From positions 62,001 to 126,000 of the forward strand of contig OZ220684.1 of NCBI GenBank assembly GCA_965116395.1: a stretch of 64,000 bases of DNA. Reading direction: 5' to 3'. Made by a program: the position numbers and the translations under genes. This document shows positions 25,720-35,039 of this stretch, in pieces; the stretch's first letter is position 1; the number at the start of each line of letters is the position of its first letter. The notes under the pieces are model-generated. The model had not been told where the DNA came from. It made no database searches and saw only the letters and a list, made by a program, of their open reading frames with translations. Source of the DNA: Bin5 sp965116395 (lineage in GTDB: Bacteria; Chloroflexota; Anaerolineae; Caldilineales; Caldilineaceae).

Positions 25720-26424
25720 ATGAAACCCATGTTTAGAAGAGTTCCATTCTGGATGATGATGGTAGTCGTCGCGGCGTCGCTGTCGATGGAGATTCGAACA
25801 GGATTGGCGGCTCCAGTGACGGTAATTGAGATAGCCTCACCCAGCCAGGCAGATTCTACACCTGGCGACAATACCGGAATCGATGCTGCCACGGAAGTCG
25901 AGATTCAGCGGCGCTTCAACGAACTGCGGCGCGAGATCCTTGACGACCGGGCTGATGCGGTCGGTTGGTGGCTGTCCGGAATTGCTCTGTTTGTAACTGT
26001 CATGGTGTTACTGATTGCCACTGCCGGCTATTTTGGCCTCAGGAAGTTGCGGGAGGTCGAGGAAGAGGCGCGCCGAAATGTGGAACTAGCGAGAGCGCAC
26101 GCGGAGGAAGCGTTCAAATTCCTTGAAGAGATCAGGAGTTACGGGGGAGATACTGACGAGCAGCTTCGTAACATGCCCAGTGCAGTGATGGCGTTCCCAC
26201 GTACACAGATTGGCGAGGATTTCAGCAGGGAACCAGGTAGGGCTGGGGCATCGGCCATTGCAGACGCCCGCCATTTGGAGGAGGAAGGAAGGCTTGACGA
26301 AGCAATCGTGAGATGGCGGCACATTGCCAGTGTGGCTGAAGGGACTAATGATGAACTTGCAGCGCTCGCCTTTCGGTCGATTGGTGACCTATCGGAACGG
26401 CTGAGCCGGAGCATCAGCTCATGA
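25720..26424 (+). CDS. Membrane-anchored coiled-coil protein, N-terminal part of a split TPR protein
   Basis: 234 residues. An N-terminal hydrophobic stretch (FWMMMVVVAASLSM, then LAAP) looks like a signal peptide; residues about 85-115 form a membrane helix (WWLSGIALFVTVMVLLIATA); then a basic-acidic coiled coil (LRKLREVEEEARRNVELARA). The last 60 residues, ARHLEEEGRLDEAIVRWRHI and on, begin a helical repeat. Intact homologues known from cyanobacteria and related phyla continue without break into TPR repeats; here the frame ends at 26424, and the TPR repeats continue in the overlapping gene 26421-27365. Start ATG 25720 is assumed; no strong ribosome binding site. Confidence 0.75.
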   Translation: MKPMFRRVPFWMMMVVVAASLSMEIRTGLAAPVTVIEIASPSQADSTPGDNTGIDAATEVEIQRRFNELRREILDDRADAVGWWLSGIALFVTVMVLLIATAGYFGLRKLREVEEEARRNVELARAHAEEAFKFLEEIRSYGGDTDEQLRNMPSAVMAFPRTQIGEDFSREPGRAGASAIADARHLEEEGRLDEAIVRWRHIASVAEGTNDELAALAFRSIGDLSERLSRSISS

Positions 26425-27365
26425 CCCGCGGTCAAGCTCTGGCTTATTTTCTGCCCAAGGATGGCTTAGGAGAATCAGGAAAAACTGAAGCACGGGAAGC
26501 GCTTGCCGCCTACTCGCAGGCGATTCGCCTGAGACCGGACTATGCCGAGGCCTATAATAACCGGGGAAATGTATTGAGCAACCTGGGTCAATATGAGGAA
26601 GCAGTGTCTGACTACGATCGGGCGATTTATTTGAAGGCTGACCTTGCCGATGCCTACATCAATCGCGGCAATGCGAAAGCCGCTCTCCATCTATATCAGG
26701 AGGCCATCGCCGACCTGGGTGCGGCTATCCAGTTCCGGCCCGATGACGCTTTCGCGTTCTTGAATCGAGGTCTCCTCATGGTCGATTGTGGCCGGCATGA
26801 GGATGCTATCTCCGATTTTGACGAGGCAGTCCACCTTCAACCCGATGATTCCAAAATCTACTTTTTGCGCGGCGGCGCCAAGGCAGAGCTGGACCGGTAT
26901 CAGGAGGCGTTGGCTGACTACAGTGAGGCGATCAGGTTGAATCCAGAATATGCTGAGGCGTACAGCAGCCGGGGACTAGCGCAGGTTGCGCTGGGACAGT
27001 ACGAAGCGGCCATCGCCGATTACACACAGTCCGTCCGCCTGCAGCCGGAGTACGCGGCCGCGTACAATAATCGGGGTGTTGCGCAGGCGAAACTGGGGCG
27101 CGTCAGCGCCGCGGTCGGCGACTATGATGAGGCGATTCGACTGCAGCCTGAAAGCGCAGAACCGTTCTACAATCGCGGGAATGCGAAGGAGCGTCGCGGC
27201 GACTTTGAGGAGGCGATTGCCGACTACGATCAGGCGATCCTACGACGGTCAGACGACCTAGACGCGTACAAGAATCGGGCGGTGACGAAGGCTGTATTGG
27301 GGCGGACGGCGGAGGCGAGGGCCGACTTTGAGGCGGCACTGAAAATCGCCGCCGGAGGTCGATAG
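26421..27365 (+). CDS. TPR-repeat protein, C-terminal part of a split membrane TPR protein
   Basis: 314 residues made almost wholly of eight canonical 34-residue tetratricopeptide repeats, each of the form A-x-x-x-Y-x-x-A-I-R-L-x-P-x-Y-A-E-A-Y-x-N-R-G (for example YSQAIRLRPDYAEAYNNRGN near residue 32). It begins with ATG overlapping the previous stop (ATGA), which would allow coupled translation; alternatively one base change fused the two frames in the ancestor. With its partner it would make a single protein: secreted or membrane N-terminus, coiled coil, TPR protein-binding surface. The TPR copies differ enough that misassembly is not needed to explain them. Confidence 0.82.
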   Translation: MTRGQALAYFLPKDGLGESGKTEAREALAAYSQAIRLRPDYAEAYNNRGNVLSNLGQYEEAVSDYDRAIYLKADLADAYINRGNAKAALHLYQEAIADLGAAIQFRPDDAFAFLNRGLLMVDCGRHEDAISDFDEAVHLQPDDSKIYFLRGGAKAELDRYQEALADYSEAIRLNPEYAEAYSSRGLAQVALGQYEAAIADYTQSVRLQPEYAAAYNNRGVAQAKLGRVSAAVGDYDEAIRLQPESAEPFYNRGNAKERRGDFEEAIADYDQAILRRSDDLDAYKNRAVTKAVLGRTAEARADFEAALKIAAGGR

Positions 27366-27610
27366 AGGCTCGTTGCCAGATTTGGGAAGCTTGTGATGCT
27401 GAGGACGAGCTGGCTTGGCAGGACCGCTGCGTTCTGGTGATAGTGTTGGACCTGATGCGCAGTGAAGCGTGTGCGGCGGACAGGCAATCTTCGAGCCGCA
27501 CGTGCCAGAGCACTTTGCTCTATGCGAAAGAGGCCCACAGTTTTGTAGCTGCCGGCCCTTTTTGAAGTTTATCTGGCGTCACCCAGGTGACTGTGGACAG
27601 CCTGCCTGTT

Positions 27611-27934
27611 TCAGAAGATACCCAACTCGTCCTTGGCGTCTTCCGACATCATATCGGGGCTCCAGAAGGGCGTCCACACGAGATGGACATTGACCTCGCC
27701 GACATTAGGGAAGGCGTTGTGGGCGGTGCGCTGGACGTCACTGATGATTTGGGGCCCGACAGGGCAGCCCGGGCTTGTCAGTGTCATGGTAACGTCGATG
27801 TTGTTTTCTTCGTTGATTTCAATGTCGTAGACCAGACCCAGGTCGACGATATTCATCATCAACTCCGGATCCTTTACGTGGGTCCTGATTTCGGCACGGA
27901 CCTCGTCGGGTGTAGGCTGTGTGTTTTCGCTCAT
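27611..27934 (-). CDS. sufT: SUF-associated MIP18/DUF59 protein (SufT-like)
   Basis: 107 residues of the MIP18/PaaD-like family, which helps mature Fe-S proteins. Shows the family core: LMMNIVDLGLVYDIEINEE, then MTLTSPGCPVGPQI with the single conserved Cys (near residue 57), and the ending VNVHLVWTPFWSPDMMSEDA. Ribosome binding site GGAG nine bases before ATG. Last gene of the SUF cluster, convergent with the TPR genes. Named from context plus family; phenylacetate pathway relatives (PaaD) are longer. Confidence 0.88.
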   Translation of the reverse strand: MSENTQPTPDEVRAEIRTHVKDPELMMNIVDLGLVYDIEINEENNIDVTMTLTSPGCPVGPQIISDVQRTAHNAFPNVGEVNVHLVWTPFWSPDMMSEDAKDELGIF

Positions 27935-27947
27935 TGGGTCATTCTCC

Positions 27948-28265
27948 TCAGTAGGGCTGTTCTACGTAGATTTCGCCGTTCTCAACCTGTACAGCGTAGG
28001 AAGGGGTCGGCTCGAACGCGGGCATAGTGAGAGCCTCGCCTGTGCGGATGTCGAAGCGGGCGCCGTGCCGCGGGCACTGAACGTGACCTCCCTGCAGGAT
28101 TTCTCCCTCCACCAGCGGGCCGCCGTCGTGGGTGCAGACATCCTCGATTGCGTAGTAGTCGCCGTCCAGGTTGAAGACGGCGATGCGGATGCCTTCTACT
28201 TCGACCAGTAGGCGTTCACCCGGTGGGATGTCCTCAGTCGCGGCAACTCTTACAAAGTCTTCCAT
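27948..28265 (-). CDS. Rieske-type [2Fe-2S] ferredoxin
   Basis: 105 residues of the small Rieske ferredoxin family. Both cluster motifs are intact: CTHDGGPL (Cys and His near residues 42-44) and CPRHGARFD (Cys and His near 62-65). No signal or membrane segment, so cytoplasmic. Such ferredoxins occur in many SUF operons and may supply electrons for cluster assembly; this is inferred from place. 13 bp upstream of sufT and 26 bp downstream of the scaffold gene. Confidence 0.92.
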   Translation of the reverse strand: MEDFVRVAATEDIPPGERLLVEVEGIRIAVFNLDGDYYAIEDVCTHDGGPLVEGEILQGGHVQCPRHGARFDIRTGEALTMPAFEPTPSYAVQVENGEIYVEQPY

Positions 28266-28291
28266 ATACTCCCATTAATTTGGCTTGTAGT

Positions 28292-28669
28292 CTATTCCGG
28301 CCATTCTGTCAGGCCATATAGACCGGCTTTAAGCGCTTTCAGGGGCAGGAGCGCGCATTTGAGGCGCACCGGCCCGATCTCGATGCCAAGCAGGTCGAGC
28401 ACATCCTCTTTGCCCCACTGCCTTAAATCGGCGACCGGCATGCCGATGATCTCTTCCATAATCATGGACGCACAGGCCTGGCTGATGGCACATCCGCGGC
28501 CTTCGAAAGAGGCATCCACCACCTTGTCGTCTGCGATGTTCAGAAAGATGGTGACTTCATCACCACAGAACGGGTTGGTTTCGTGGCGATGGACGTCGGC
28601 GTCGGCCAACTTGCCTTTGTGGCGAGGATGCTTGTAGTGGTCGATGATTGCTTCGCGGAAGAGATCCAT
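28292..28669 (-). CDS. sufU: Fe-S cluster scaffold protein, SufU/NifU-N family with IscU-like spacing
   Basis: 125 residues of the IscU/SufU fold. The three ligand Cys are at 35 (NPFCGDE, with the family Asp), 60 (GRGCAIS) and 105 (RLKCALLPLK). Spacing between the second and third Cys is 45, close to IscU (43) and clearly shorter than in Bacillus SufU, where an 18-to-20-residue insertion is present. True SufU is a zinc-dependent sulfur carrier that activates SufS; without the insertion and without a sufS neighbour, a scaffold role may be more apt here. Symbol sufU reflects operon context. Confidence 0.88.
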   Translation of the reverse strand: MDLFREAIIDHYKHPRHKGKLADADVHRHETNPFCGDEVTIFLNIADDKVVDASFEGRGCAISQACASMIMEEIIGMPVADLRQWGKEDVLDLLGIEIGPVRLKCALLPLKALKAGLYGLTEWPE

Positions 28670-28780
28670 GGTTGCAAGGAAACAAGCTACAGGAAAGGCA
28701 AAGGGCTTTATCGGCCCTTTGCCTTTTCTCTTTATGTTAGGTCCAGATTATGTGCTGCCATCGGTGCCGTGGCAAGTTTT

Positions 28781-29632
28781 CTAGCGCTCGATCGGCAGAC
28801 CGACGGCGTTGCCCCATTCGGTCCAGGAGCCGTCGTAGTTGCGCACGTTTCCGTAGCCGAGCAGGTAGGTGAGAACAAACCAGGAGTGGCTGCTGCGCTC
28901 GCCGATACGGCAATAGGCTACGACATTGTCGCCGCTACTGAGACCCTGTTCCTCCTCGTAGATGGCGCGCAGGTCAGCGGCGCTCTTGAAGGTGCCGTCG
29001 TCGTTGGCTGCACGCGCCCAGGGCACGTTTTTGGCGCCGGCGATGTGTCCGCCGCGGAGCGAGCCTTCCTGGGGATAGTCGGCCATGTGGAGGAGCTCAC
29101 CGCTGAATTCGGCGGGGCTGCGCACATCGACAAGCGGCAGGCCTGCCTGTTGGTGGGCCAGCACCTCTTCCCTCATTGCACGAATGGCGCCGTCGCTGCG
29201 TGCGGGCGCATTATAGGTGGCGGCGGGATAGGAGGACGAATCGGTTGTAAGTTCCCTGCCCTCGTCAGACCACTTCTGGCGGCCTCCGTCCATAACTTTG
29301 GCGTTGGTATGCCCGAATAGTTGGAAAACCCAGAAGGCATAGGTGGCCCACCAGTTGCTCTTATCACCGTAGAAGACCACGGTGGTATCGTTGGAGATAC
29401 CCAGACGCTGCATGAGGGTCTGGAATTGCTGCTGGCCCACGTAGTCGCGCACGACGGCATCGTTAAGGTCTTCCTGCCAGTCGATTTTCTGTGCGCCAGG
29501 GATGTGGCCCGTATCGTAGAGCAGAACGTCCTCATTCGATTCGAGCAGGCGAATGTTGTTGTCGTTCAGATGAGCGGCGACCCACTCGGTGCTGACCAAT
29601 ACGTCAGGATTGGCATACCCTTTGTCTGCCAT
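28781..29632 (-). CDS. Two-domain rhodanese (thiosulfate sulfurtransferase) inside the SUF cluster
   Basis: 283 residues with two rhodanese domains. The N-terminal domain (about 10-140) is structural and holds YDTGHIPGAQKIDWQ. The C-terminal domain (about 155-283) holds the active-site loop CRIGERSS (Cys near residue 240), followed by the family ending NYDGSWTEWGN. It moves sulfur from a donor such as thiosulfate or 3-mercaptopyruvate to a thiol acceptor. It occupies the position between sufD and the scaffold gene where sufS is usual in related clusters, so it could provide sulfur for cluster assembly; this is inference. Start ATG with GGAG four bases upstream, 29 bp after sufD. Confidence 0.92.
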   Translation of the reverse strand: MADKGYANPDVLVSTEWVAAHLNDNNIRLLESNEDVLLYDTGHIPGAQKIDWQEDLNDAVVRDYVGQQQFQTLMQRLGISNDTTVVFYGDKSNWWATYAFWVFQLFGHTNAKVMDGGRQKWSDEGRELTTDSSSYPAATYNAPARSDGAIRAMREEVLAHQQAGLPLVDVRSPAEFSGELLHMADYPQEGSLRGGHIAGAKNVPWARAANDDGTFKSAADLRAIYEEEQGLSSGDNVVAYCRIGERSSHSWFVLTYLLGYGNVRNYDGSWTEWGNAVGLPIER

Positions 29633-29661
29633 ATCACTCCTCCATTGCTTGTTGTACGGGA

Positions 29662-30999
29662 TTATCTGCTGATTTTGCGAGCAATTACTTTTTCCAGTTT
29701 ATGTACGACGCTTTCGACAGGAACGCGGTCAAGAACTTTCTGAAGGAAGCCCTGGACGATCATTCGTTCAGCCTGGGGCCTGGTAAGGCCGCGGGCCATC
29801 AGATAGAAGACGTACTCGTCCTCGACCTGTGCGGCGGTGGCCGCATGCGTACAGCGAACATCGTCGGCCTCGATTTCCAGGCCTGGTATGCTGTCGGCGC
29901 GGGCGCTGCTATCCAGGATCAGATTGCCGTTGCGTTGGAAGGCGTCTGTCTTTTGTGCGCCGGGCAACACTTTGATGATGCCCATGTAAACGCTGCGAGC
30001 GCGATGTTTGAGGGCACCATTGAACAGCAGATCACTGAAGCAGTTGGGAACGCGGTGCAATTGCAGAGTTTGGTGGTCAATGTGCTGGCGGCGGGTGGGG
30101 AAGTAGAGCCCCAGCAGTTCGCCATGTCCGCCTTCGCCGCGCATGTCCAGGTCGAGGAAGGCTTTGGTCAAGCGGCTGCCCCAACTCACCTGAATCCAAC
30201 GCAGATCGGTGTCTTTGCCCATTACGGCGCTGCCGGTGAGGAAGTTCCAGGCAGTGTGCTCGAAATCCTGCAGGTTCATGTAACGGACCTGGGCGTTGTC
30301 CTTCAGAATCAGCTCTATGACAGTGGCCTGGAAGGAGTTCTTGGCGCCCAGGAGGTCATCGACCACGGTTACTTCGGCGCCTTCTTCGGCCACCAGGAGT
30401 GTGTGGTGATAACCGCCGACGCGTTCGCCCTGGTACAGGATCGCTTGCAGGGGAAGCACAACTTTGGTGTTGCTGGGCACGAAGATGAAGGACCCGGTGT
30501 CCCACAGCGCTGCGTGGAGGGCTGTGAATTTGTTGGCGTCCGGCTTCACTGCCTCGGTCATGAAGTAGCGACGCACGAGCTCCGGATGCTGCTTCACGGC
30601 CGTCCGCAGGTCGGTAAAGATGATGCCTTGCTGTTCGAGGTCTTGGTTTTCCCGGCTGTATATGACGCCGCCGTCACGATAGATCAGGCTGGCGGAGGAG
30701 TCCATCTCGTCCAAGGCGTTGAGCAGGACCGGGTCCAGCTCATCAGGCTCGAGTGTCCCGCCAGGGGTGGCGAATGGCGTGTAGTTGTCAAGATTAAAGC
30801 TGGTCAGACGAGTGCGCCGCCAGTCTTCGTCGGTCGGTTTGGGCCAGGGCAGGCTCTCGAACGTCTGCCAGGCGCGCAGGCGCAGGTCCAACATCCAAGC
30901 GGGTTCGTCTTTAGCTGCCGATGCCTGCCGCACGGTTTCCTGCGAGAAGCCGGCGGTTGCTTCGACGATTTCTTTCGGTTCCTTTATAAGTACAGTCAC
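29662..30999 (-). CDS. sufD: Fe-S cluster assembly protein SufD
   Basis: Partner of SufB and SufC in the SufBC2D scaffold complex. 445 residues; the core beta-helix has phrases shared with SufB: LLVAEEGAEVTVVDDLLG, MRGEGGHGELLGLYFPTRRQ, and SSARADSIPGLEIEADDVRC. The last is followed by THAATAAQVEDEYVFYLMAR, the family's strongest block. Start is GTG 30997-30999, with GGAG about ten bases upstream. It follows sufB by 119 bp. A 465-codon frame on the other strand over this gene is a shadow. Confidence 0.95.
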   Translation of the reverse strand: MTVLIKEPKEIVEATAGFSQETVRQASAAKDEPAWMLDLRLRAWQTFESLPWPKPTDEDWRRTRLTSFNLDNYTPFATPGGTLEPDELDPVLLNALDEMDSSASLIYRDGGVIYSRENQDLEQQGIIFTDLRTAVKQHPELVRRYFMTEAVKPDANKFTALHAALWDTGSFIFVPSNTKVVLPLQAILYQGERVGGYHHTLLVAEEGAEVTVVDDLLGAKNSFQATVIELILKDNAQVRYMNLQDFEHTAWNFLTGSAVMGKDTDLRWIQVSWGSRLTKAFLDLDMRGEGGHGELLGLYFPTRRQHIDHQTLQLHRVPNCFSDLLFNGALKHRARSVYMGIIKVLPGAQKTDAFQRNGNLILDSSARADSIPGLEIEADDVRCTHAATAAQVEDEYVFYLMARGLTRPQAERMIVQGFLQKVLDRVPVESVVHKLEKVIARKISR

Positions 31000-31118
31000 A
31001 TTCAGTTGACTCCGTTATGTAAAACGGGAGATATACGTTCTGTAGCTAACTCCCGCTGCGCAATGCGCGTACAGGTTTGTATGCCGCTTCGGGCGTGAAA
31101 ATTTAGCGGGCAGACAAA

Positions 31119-32534
<1,416 letters not shown>

Positions 32535-32672
32535 AATAACCCTCCTTGATAGGGAATTGAGCGACCGGTCTAGAGGAGCCGGTGGCAACTATCCCTTTGT
32601 CAACATTTGCCAGCCAGTGTGCCGAGGTAAAGTCGGCCGTATCCTTTGTGCCCTTTCGCTGTATACTTGCGG

Positions 32673-33482
32673 TCAGGCGGGCACGGCTCCGGCAACCAGT
32701 TCTTCCTCGACCCAGTTGTAGCCTCGTTCTTCCAACATGTGGGCCACTTCCGGGCCTCCGGTTTTGACGATGCGACCGCCAAAGAAAATACTGACGTAGT
32801 CCGGTTTAACGAAGTTCAGAATTCGTTGGTAGTGGGTGATGAGCAAGAACCCGCGGTCTTCGGTGGCGAGCTTATTGATGCCATCGGAGACAACCTGCAG
32901 AGCATCGATGTCCAGGCCTGAGTCGGACTCGTCCAGGATTGCGAATTTCGGCTCCAGCATAGCCATTTGCAGGACTTCGGTGCGTTTCTTTTCGCCGCCG
33001 GAGAAGCCTTCGTTCAAGTAGCGTCTAGCAAAGCTGGAATCGACATTGAACTCTTTCATTTTCTTGTTGAGTTCACGGCGGAATTCACGCATGGGCATGA
33101 GATTGCTGCCGATGACTCCGTTGGCGTTGCTGTCAGCTTCCTTGGAGGTGTAGCCGCGCACATTTGAGACGGCCGTGCGCAGGAAGTTGGCGACGCTGAC
33201 GCCTGGAATTGAGACAGGGTATTGGAAGGCGAGAAAGATTCCGGTCCTGGCGCGCTCGTCGGCTTCCATATCGAGAATGCTTTCGCCATCGAGAAGGATA
33301 TCGCCCTGTGTCACTTCGTAATGGGGGTGGCCTGCGACCACGTATGAGAGTGTTGATTTTCCGGAACCATTCGGTCCCATCATTGCGTGGATTTCTCCGC
33401 TGTGCAGAGTCAGATCCACACCTTTCAAGATTTCGGTATCTCCGATTGCGACATGCAGATTTTGAATCGCAAGTGTACTCAT
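32673..33482 (-). CDS. sufC: Fe-S cluster assembly ATPase SufC
   Basis: ABC-type ATPase that drives shape changes in SufBC2D; not a transporter. 269 residues: Walker A GPNGSGKST at about 36-44, signature FSGGEKKR at about 159, Walker B FAILDESDSGLDIDAL, and switch His in LLITHYQRIL. The Ser in LDESDSGLD at the position where transport ATPases have Pro is typical of SufC. 79 bp after sufR, whose transcript probably continues into it. Confidence 0.97.
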   Translation of the reverse strand: MSTLAIQNLHVAIGDTEILKGVDLTLHSGEIHAMMGPNGSGKSTLSYVVAGHPHYEVTQGDILLDGESILDMEADERARTGIFLAFQYPVSIPGVSVANFLRTAVSNVRGYTSKEADSNANGVIGSNLMPMREFRRELNKKMKEFNVDSSFARRYLNEGFSGGEKKRTEVLQMAMLEPKFAILDESDSGLDIDALQVVSDGINKLATEDRGFLLITHYQRILNFVKPDYVSIFFGGRIVKTGGPEVAHMLEERGYNWVEEELVAGAVPA

Positions 33483-33561
33483 AACTTTCTTGACTCCTCA
33501 ATATGACGGCTGTGTGCAGCCGTATTCAATATGAATGACCGCCTGGCGATGGCAGAGGTGT

Positions 33562-34221
33562 TCAGACTTCGAATTTGAGTTCTGAGCGGCCACTTTGCTC
33601 TATTACAAAAGAGCAGCTGCCGTGTCCGTCCATGATACAGTCATCCAAAGAGACTTCTACTCCCAACACTTTTTGCAACATCTGCTGATCCATCTCGCAG
33701 ATTTCGCGGTGCTCGATGGCAAGGTCGTGGTAGGGGCAGTTATACATTTTCAACGAGATTGTGTCGCTTTCGCCGGCTGACACATCGGTCAGAACACCTT
33801 GGCGGGCAAGGGCGCCGGCCATTTCCTCGATTCTTTGCTGCATACCGGGCGCGTTGACGCTTTCGGCGTAACGTTCTGCCAGCCTCACACCGACTCGCTT
33901 CAGGAGCGTACCCATCTTTTCCGCGCCGACCATTCCGTACATCTCCTGGAGCATAGTCAGCGCCAGGTCGTCACAACTGCAGGCGAAAAGTTCGCGGGCG
34001 GCGTCGGTAGCTACATATATGTAGTGCGGCCGTCCTACGCCCGAACGCTCTTCGCGGCGGTCGAGATATCCGCTAGCCTGAAGGGCGTTCAGGTGCTGGC
34101 GTACGGCGGTAGTCGTCACGCCCAACAGCAATTCAAAGTCTTTGATGGTGGCAGACGGATTGCGTTGCAGATATTCGAGAATCTGCCAAGCGGGTGAGTC
34201 ATGGTCCGGGCTGATAGACAT
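33562..34221 (-). CDS. sufR: SUF operon repressor SufR (ArsR/DeoR-like HTH with Fe-S Cys cluster)
   Basis: Transcriptional regulator that senses the supply of Fe-S clusters. 219 residues. N-terminal winged HTH at about 10-75 (LQRNPSATIKDFELLLGVTT, then AVRQHLNALQASGYLDRREE). The C-terminal part has the SufR pattern of Cys: CPYHDLAIEHREIC (two Cys twelve residues apart), then Cys residues near DDCIMDGHGSCSF, which in cyanobacterial SufR hold a [4Fe-4S] cluster. First gene of the cluster, so it likely represses itself and all following genes through the operator at 34326-34359 and is relieved when the cluster is lost. Confidence 0.93.
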   Translation of the reverse strand: MSISPDHDSPAWQILEYLQRNPSATIKDFELLLGVTTTAVRQHLNALQASGYLDRREERSGVGRPHYIYVATDAARELFACSCDDLALTMLQEMYGMVGAEKMGTLLKRVGVRLAERYAESVNAPGMQQRIEEMAGALARQGVLTDVSAGESDTISLKMYNCPYHDLAIEHREICEMDQQMLQKVLGVEVSLDDCIMDGHGSCSFVIEQSGRSELKFEV

Positions 34222-34301
34222 AAGTCTTTTCTCTGCTGTTCAGGGCCAAATTGGGCCGCAAGCGCGCTCATTGGCCAGACTGACATGAGCGATTGAATCC
34301 A

Positions 34302-34330
34302 ATCATACCACCCGAAGCGCTTTTTGTCAA
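34302..34330 (-). promoter_or_regulatory. Promoter of the suf operon
   Basis: On the minus strand, a perfect -35 TTGACA (34325-34330) and -10 TATGAT (34302-34307) are 17 bp apart. This is the strongest promoter in the window. Transcription would begin near 34295, about 74 bases before the sufR ATG. Confidence 0.88.
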
Positions 34331-34359
34331 TTTACACAGTTTATATTGCGGAAATTGAC
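34326..34359. promoter_or_regulatory. Candidate SufR operator
   Basis: A perfect 8-bp inverted repeat, GTCAATTT (34326-34333) and AAATTGAC (34352-34359), spaced by 18 bp. The proximal half covers the -35 box, so a protein bound here would block RNA polymerase. Half-site centres are 26 bp apart, about two and a half turns. It differs from the CAAC-N6-GTTG operator reported for cyanobacterial SufR; assignment is by position. Confidence 0.6.
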
Positions 34360-34464
34360 TAAACTACCCAGGCAACCTTGTTGTTATATCATCCTTTGCC
34401 ACTTCCATCCAAAATTCTGGACATTTGATCTGCATGAAATGCTTCAGTGAACCGGGCCACAGGA

Positions 34465-34548
34465 GGTCGGGGGTCGGGGGTCGGGGGTCAGGGTTCAGGG
34501 GTCGGGGTTCGGGGGTCGGGGGTCGGGGGTCCGGGGTCCGGGGTCCGG
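34465..34548 (+). repeat. Tandem array of twelve G-rich heptamers
   Basis: Twelve head-to-tail 7-bp units of the form GGTCGGG, all in exact phase. Variants are grouped: four units end with AGG or carry GTT, and the last three read GGTCCGG. Every unit has a G-run, so the plus strand could form G-quadruplexes. Copy number in such arrays is often variable. Confidence 0.95.
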
Positions 34549-34644
34549 AGTCAGTAACATCTGCGGTTGGAGGTCGGTGGGTTGAAGCGGCAAGTGGGGG
34601 AGTAGACTCCGATCGCCAGACACGATGCTGGGGAAGAGTAAACA

Positions 34645-34731
34645 CGGTCGGTGAGGGATGGTTTTGCAGGGGGGCGTTGCGGGGGCGCAGCCCCTGCACA
34701 AGGGAGGGCCGAAGGCCCGACCGCCCATATA
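34645..34731 (+). repeat. Dispersed foldable repeat, copy 2
   Basis: Same core as copies 1 and 3. This copy shows the whole fold best: outer arms CGGTCGG (34645-34651) and CCGACCG pair perfectly; inside lie the GGGGC-GCA-GCCCC hairpin and GGGCC-GAA-GGCCC. It lies about 100 bp after the heptamer array, in an intergenic region. Confidence 0.9.
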
Positions 34732-35039
34732 CACAAGGAGAATCGTGTGGAGTGCGGGGGGAGCATAAAGGCCAGGTCGGCTCGATTGGGTATGCGAAGC
34801 GGTTGTGGCTGGAGAGTCAGGAAACTGTCTCTGGTTCACTGGAGGGCATGACTTTTGGAGGATAGTTCGCCGACATTTTATAATCACCCTTTGTGCGGTC
34901 GCCACGCTGTGCAGAGAATTCCGTCCGAGGGACTGTGGGAAGGCATTTGGCACTGGGCTTAACACTAAGCAGTGATGCTCGACAGCGGATATGATTGGCC
35001 CAGGCGGTCTTACAGGAAGCGGGCAGGAGGTTCAAGGAA

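Larger units (their letters stand above)
34360..35039. other. Intergenic region with heptamer array and repeat copy 2
   Basis: Between suf and yceD no protein gene is supported. The G-rich array (34465-34548) and repeat copy 2 (34645-34731) fill its middle; frames across them on either strand, rich in Pro, Arg and Gly, follow from the repeats. The last 170 bp probably hold the promoter of the yceD-rpmF-fab run, which I could not place. Confidence 0.6.

Noticed and set aside
29701..31098. A 465-codon open frame on the plus strand over sufD
   Set aside because: It lies wholly opposite a protein with clear family motifs, has no ribosome binding site, and its sequence shows the codon-complement pattern of a shadow frame.
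34465..34548. CRISPR array
   Set aside because: The units are 7 bp with no spacers and no cas genes are near.
34425..34965. Frames on both strands rich in Gly, Arg and Pro
   Set aside because: They follow from the heptamer array and the dispersed repeat; similar peptides appear at all three repeat copies, which shows they come from repeat DNA.
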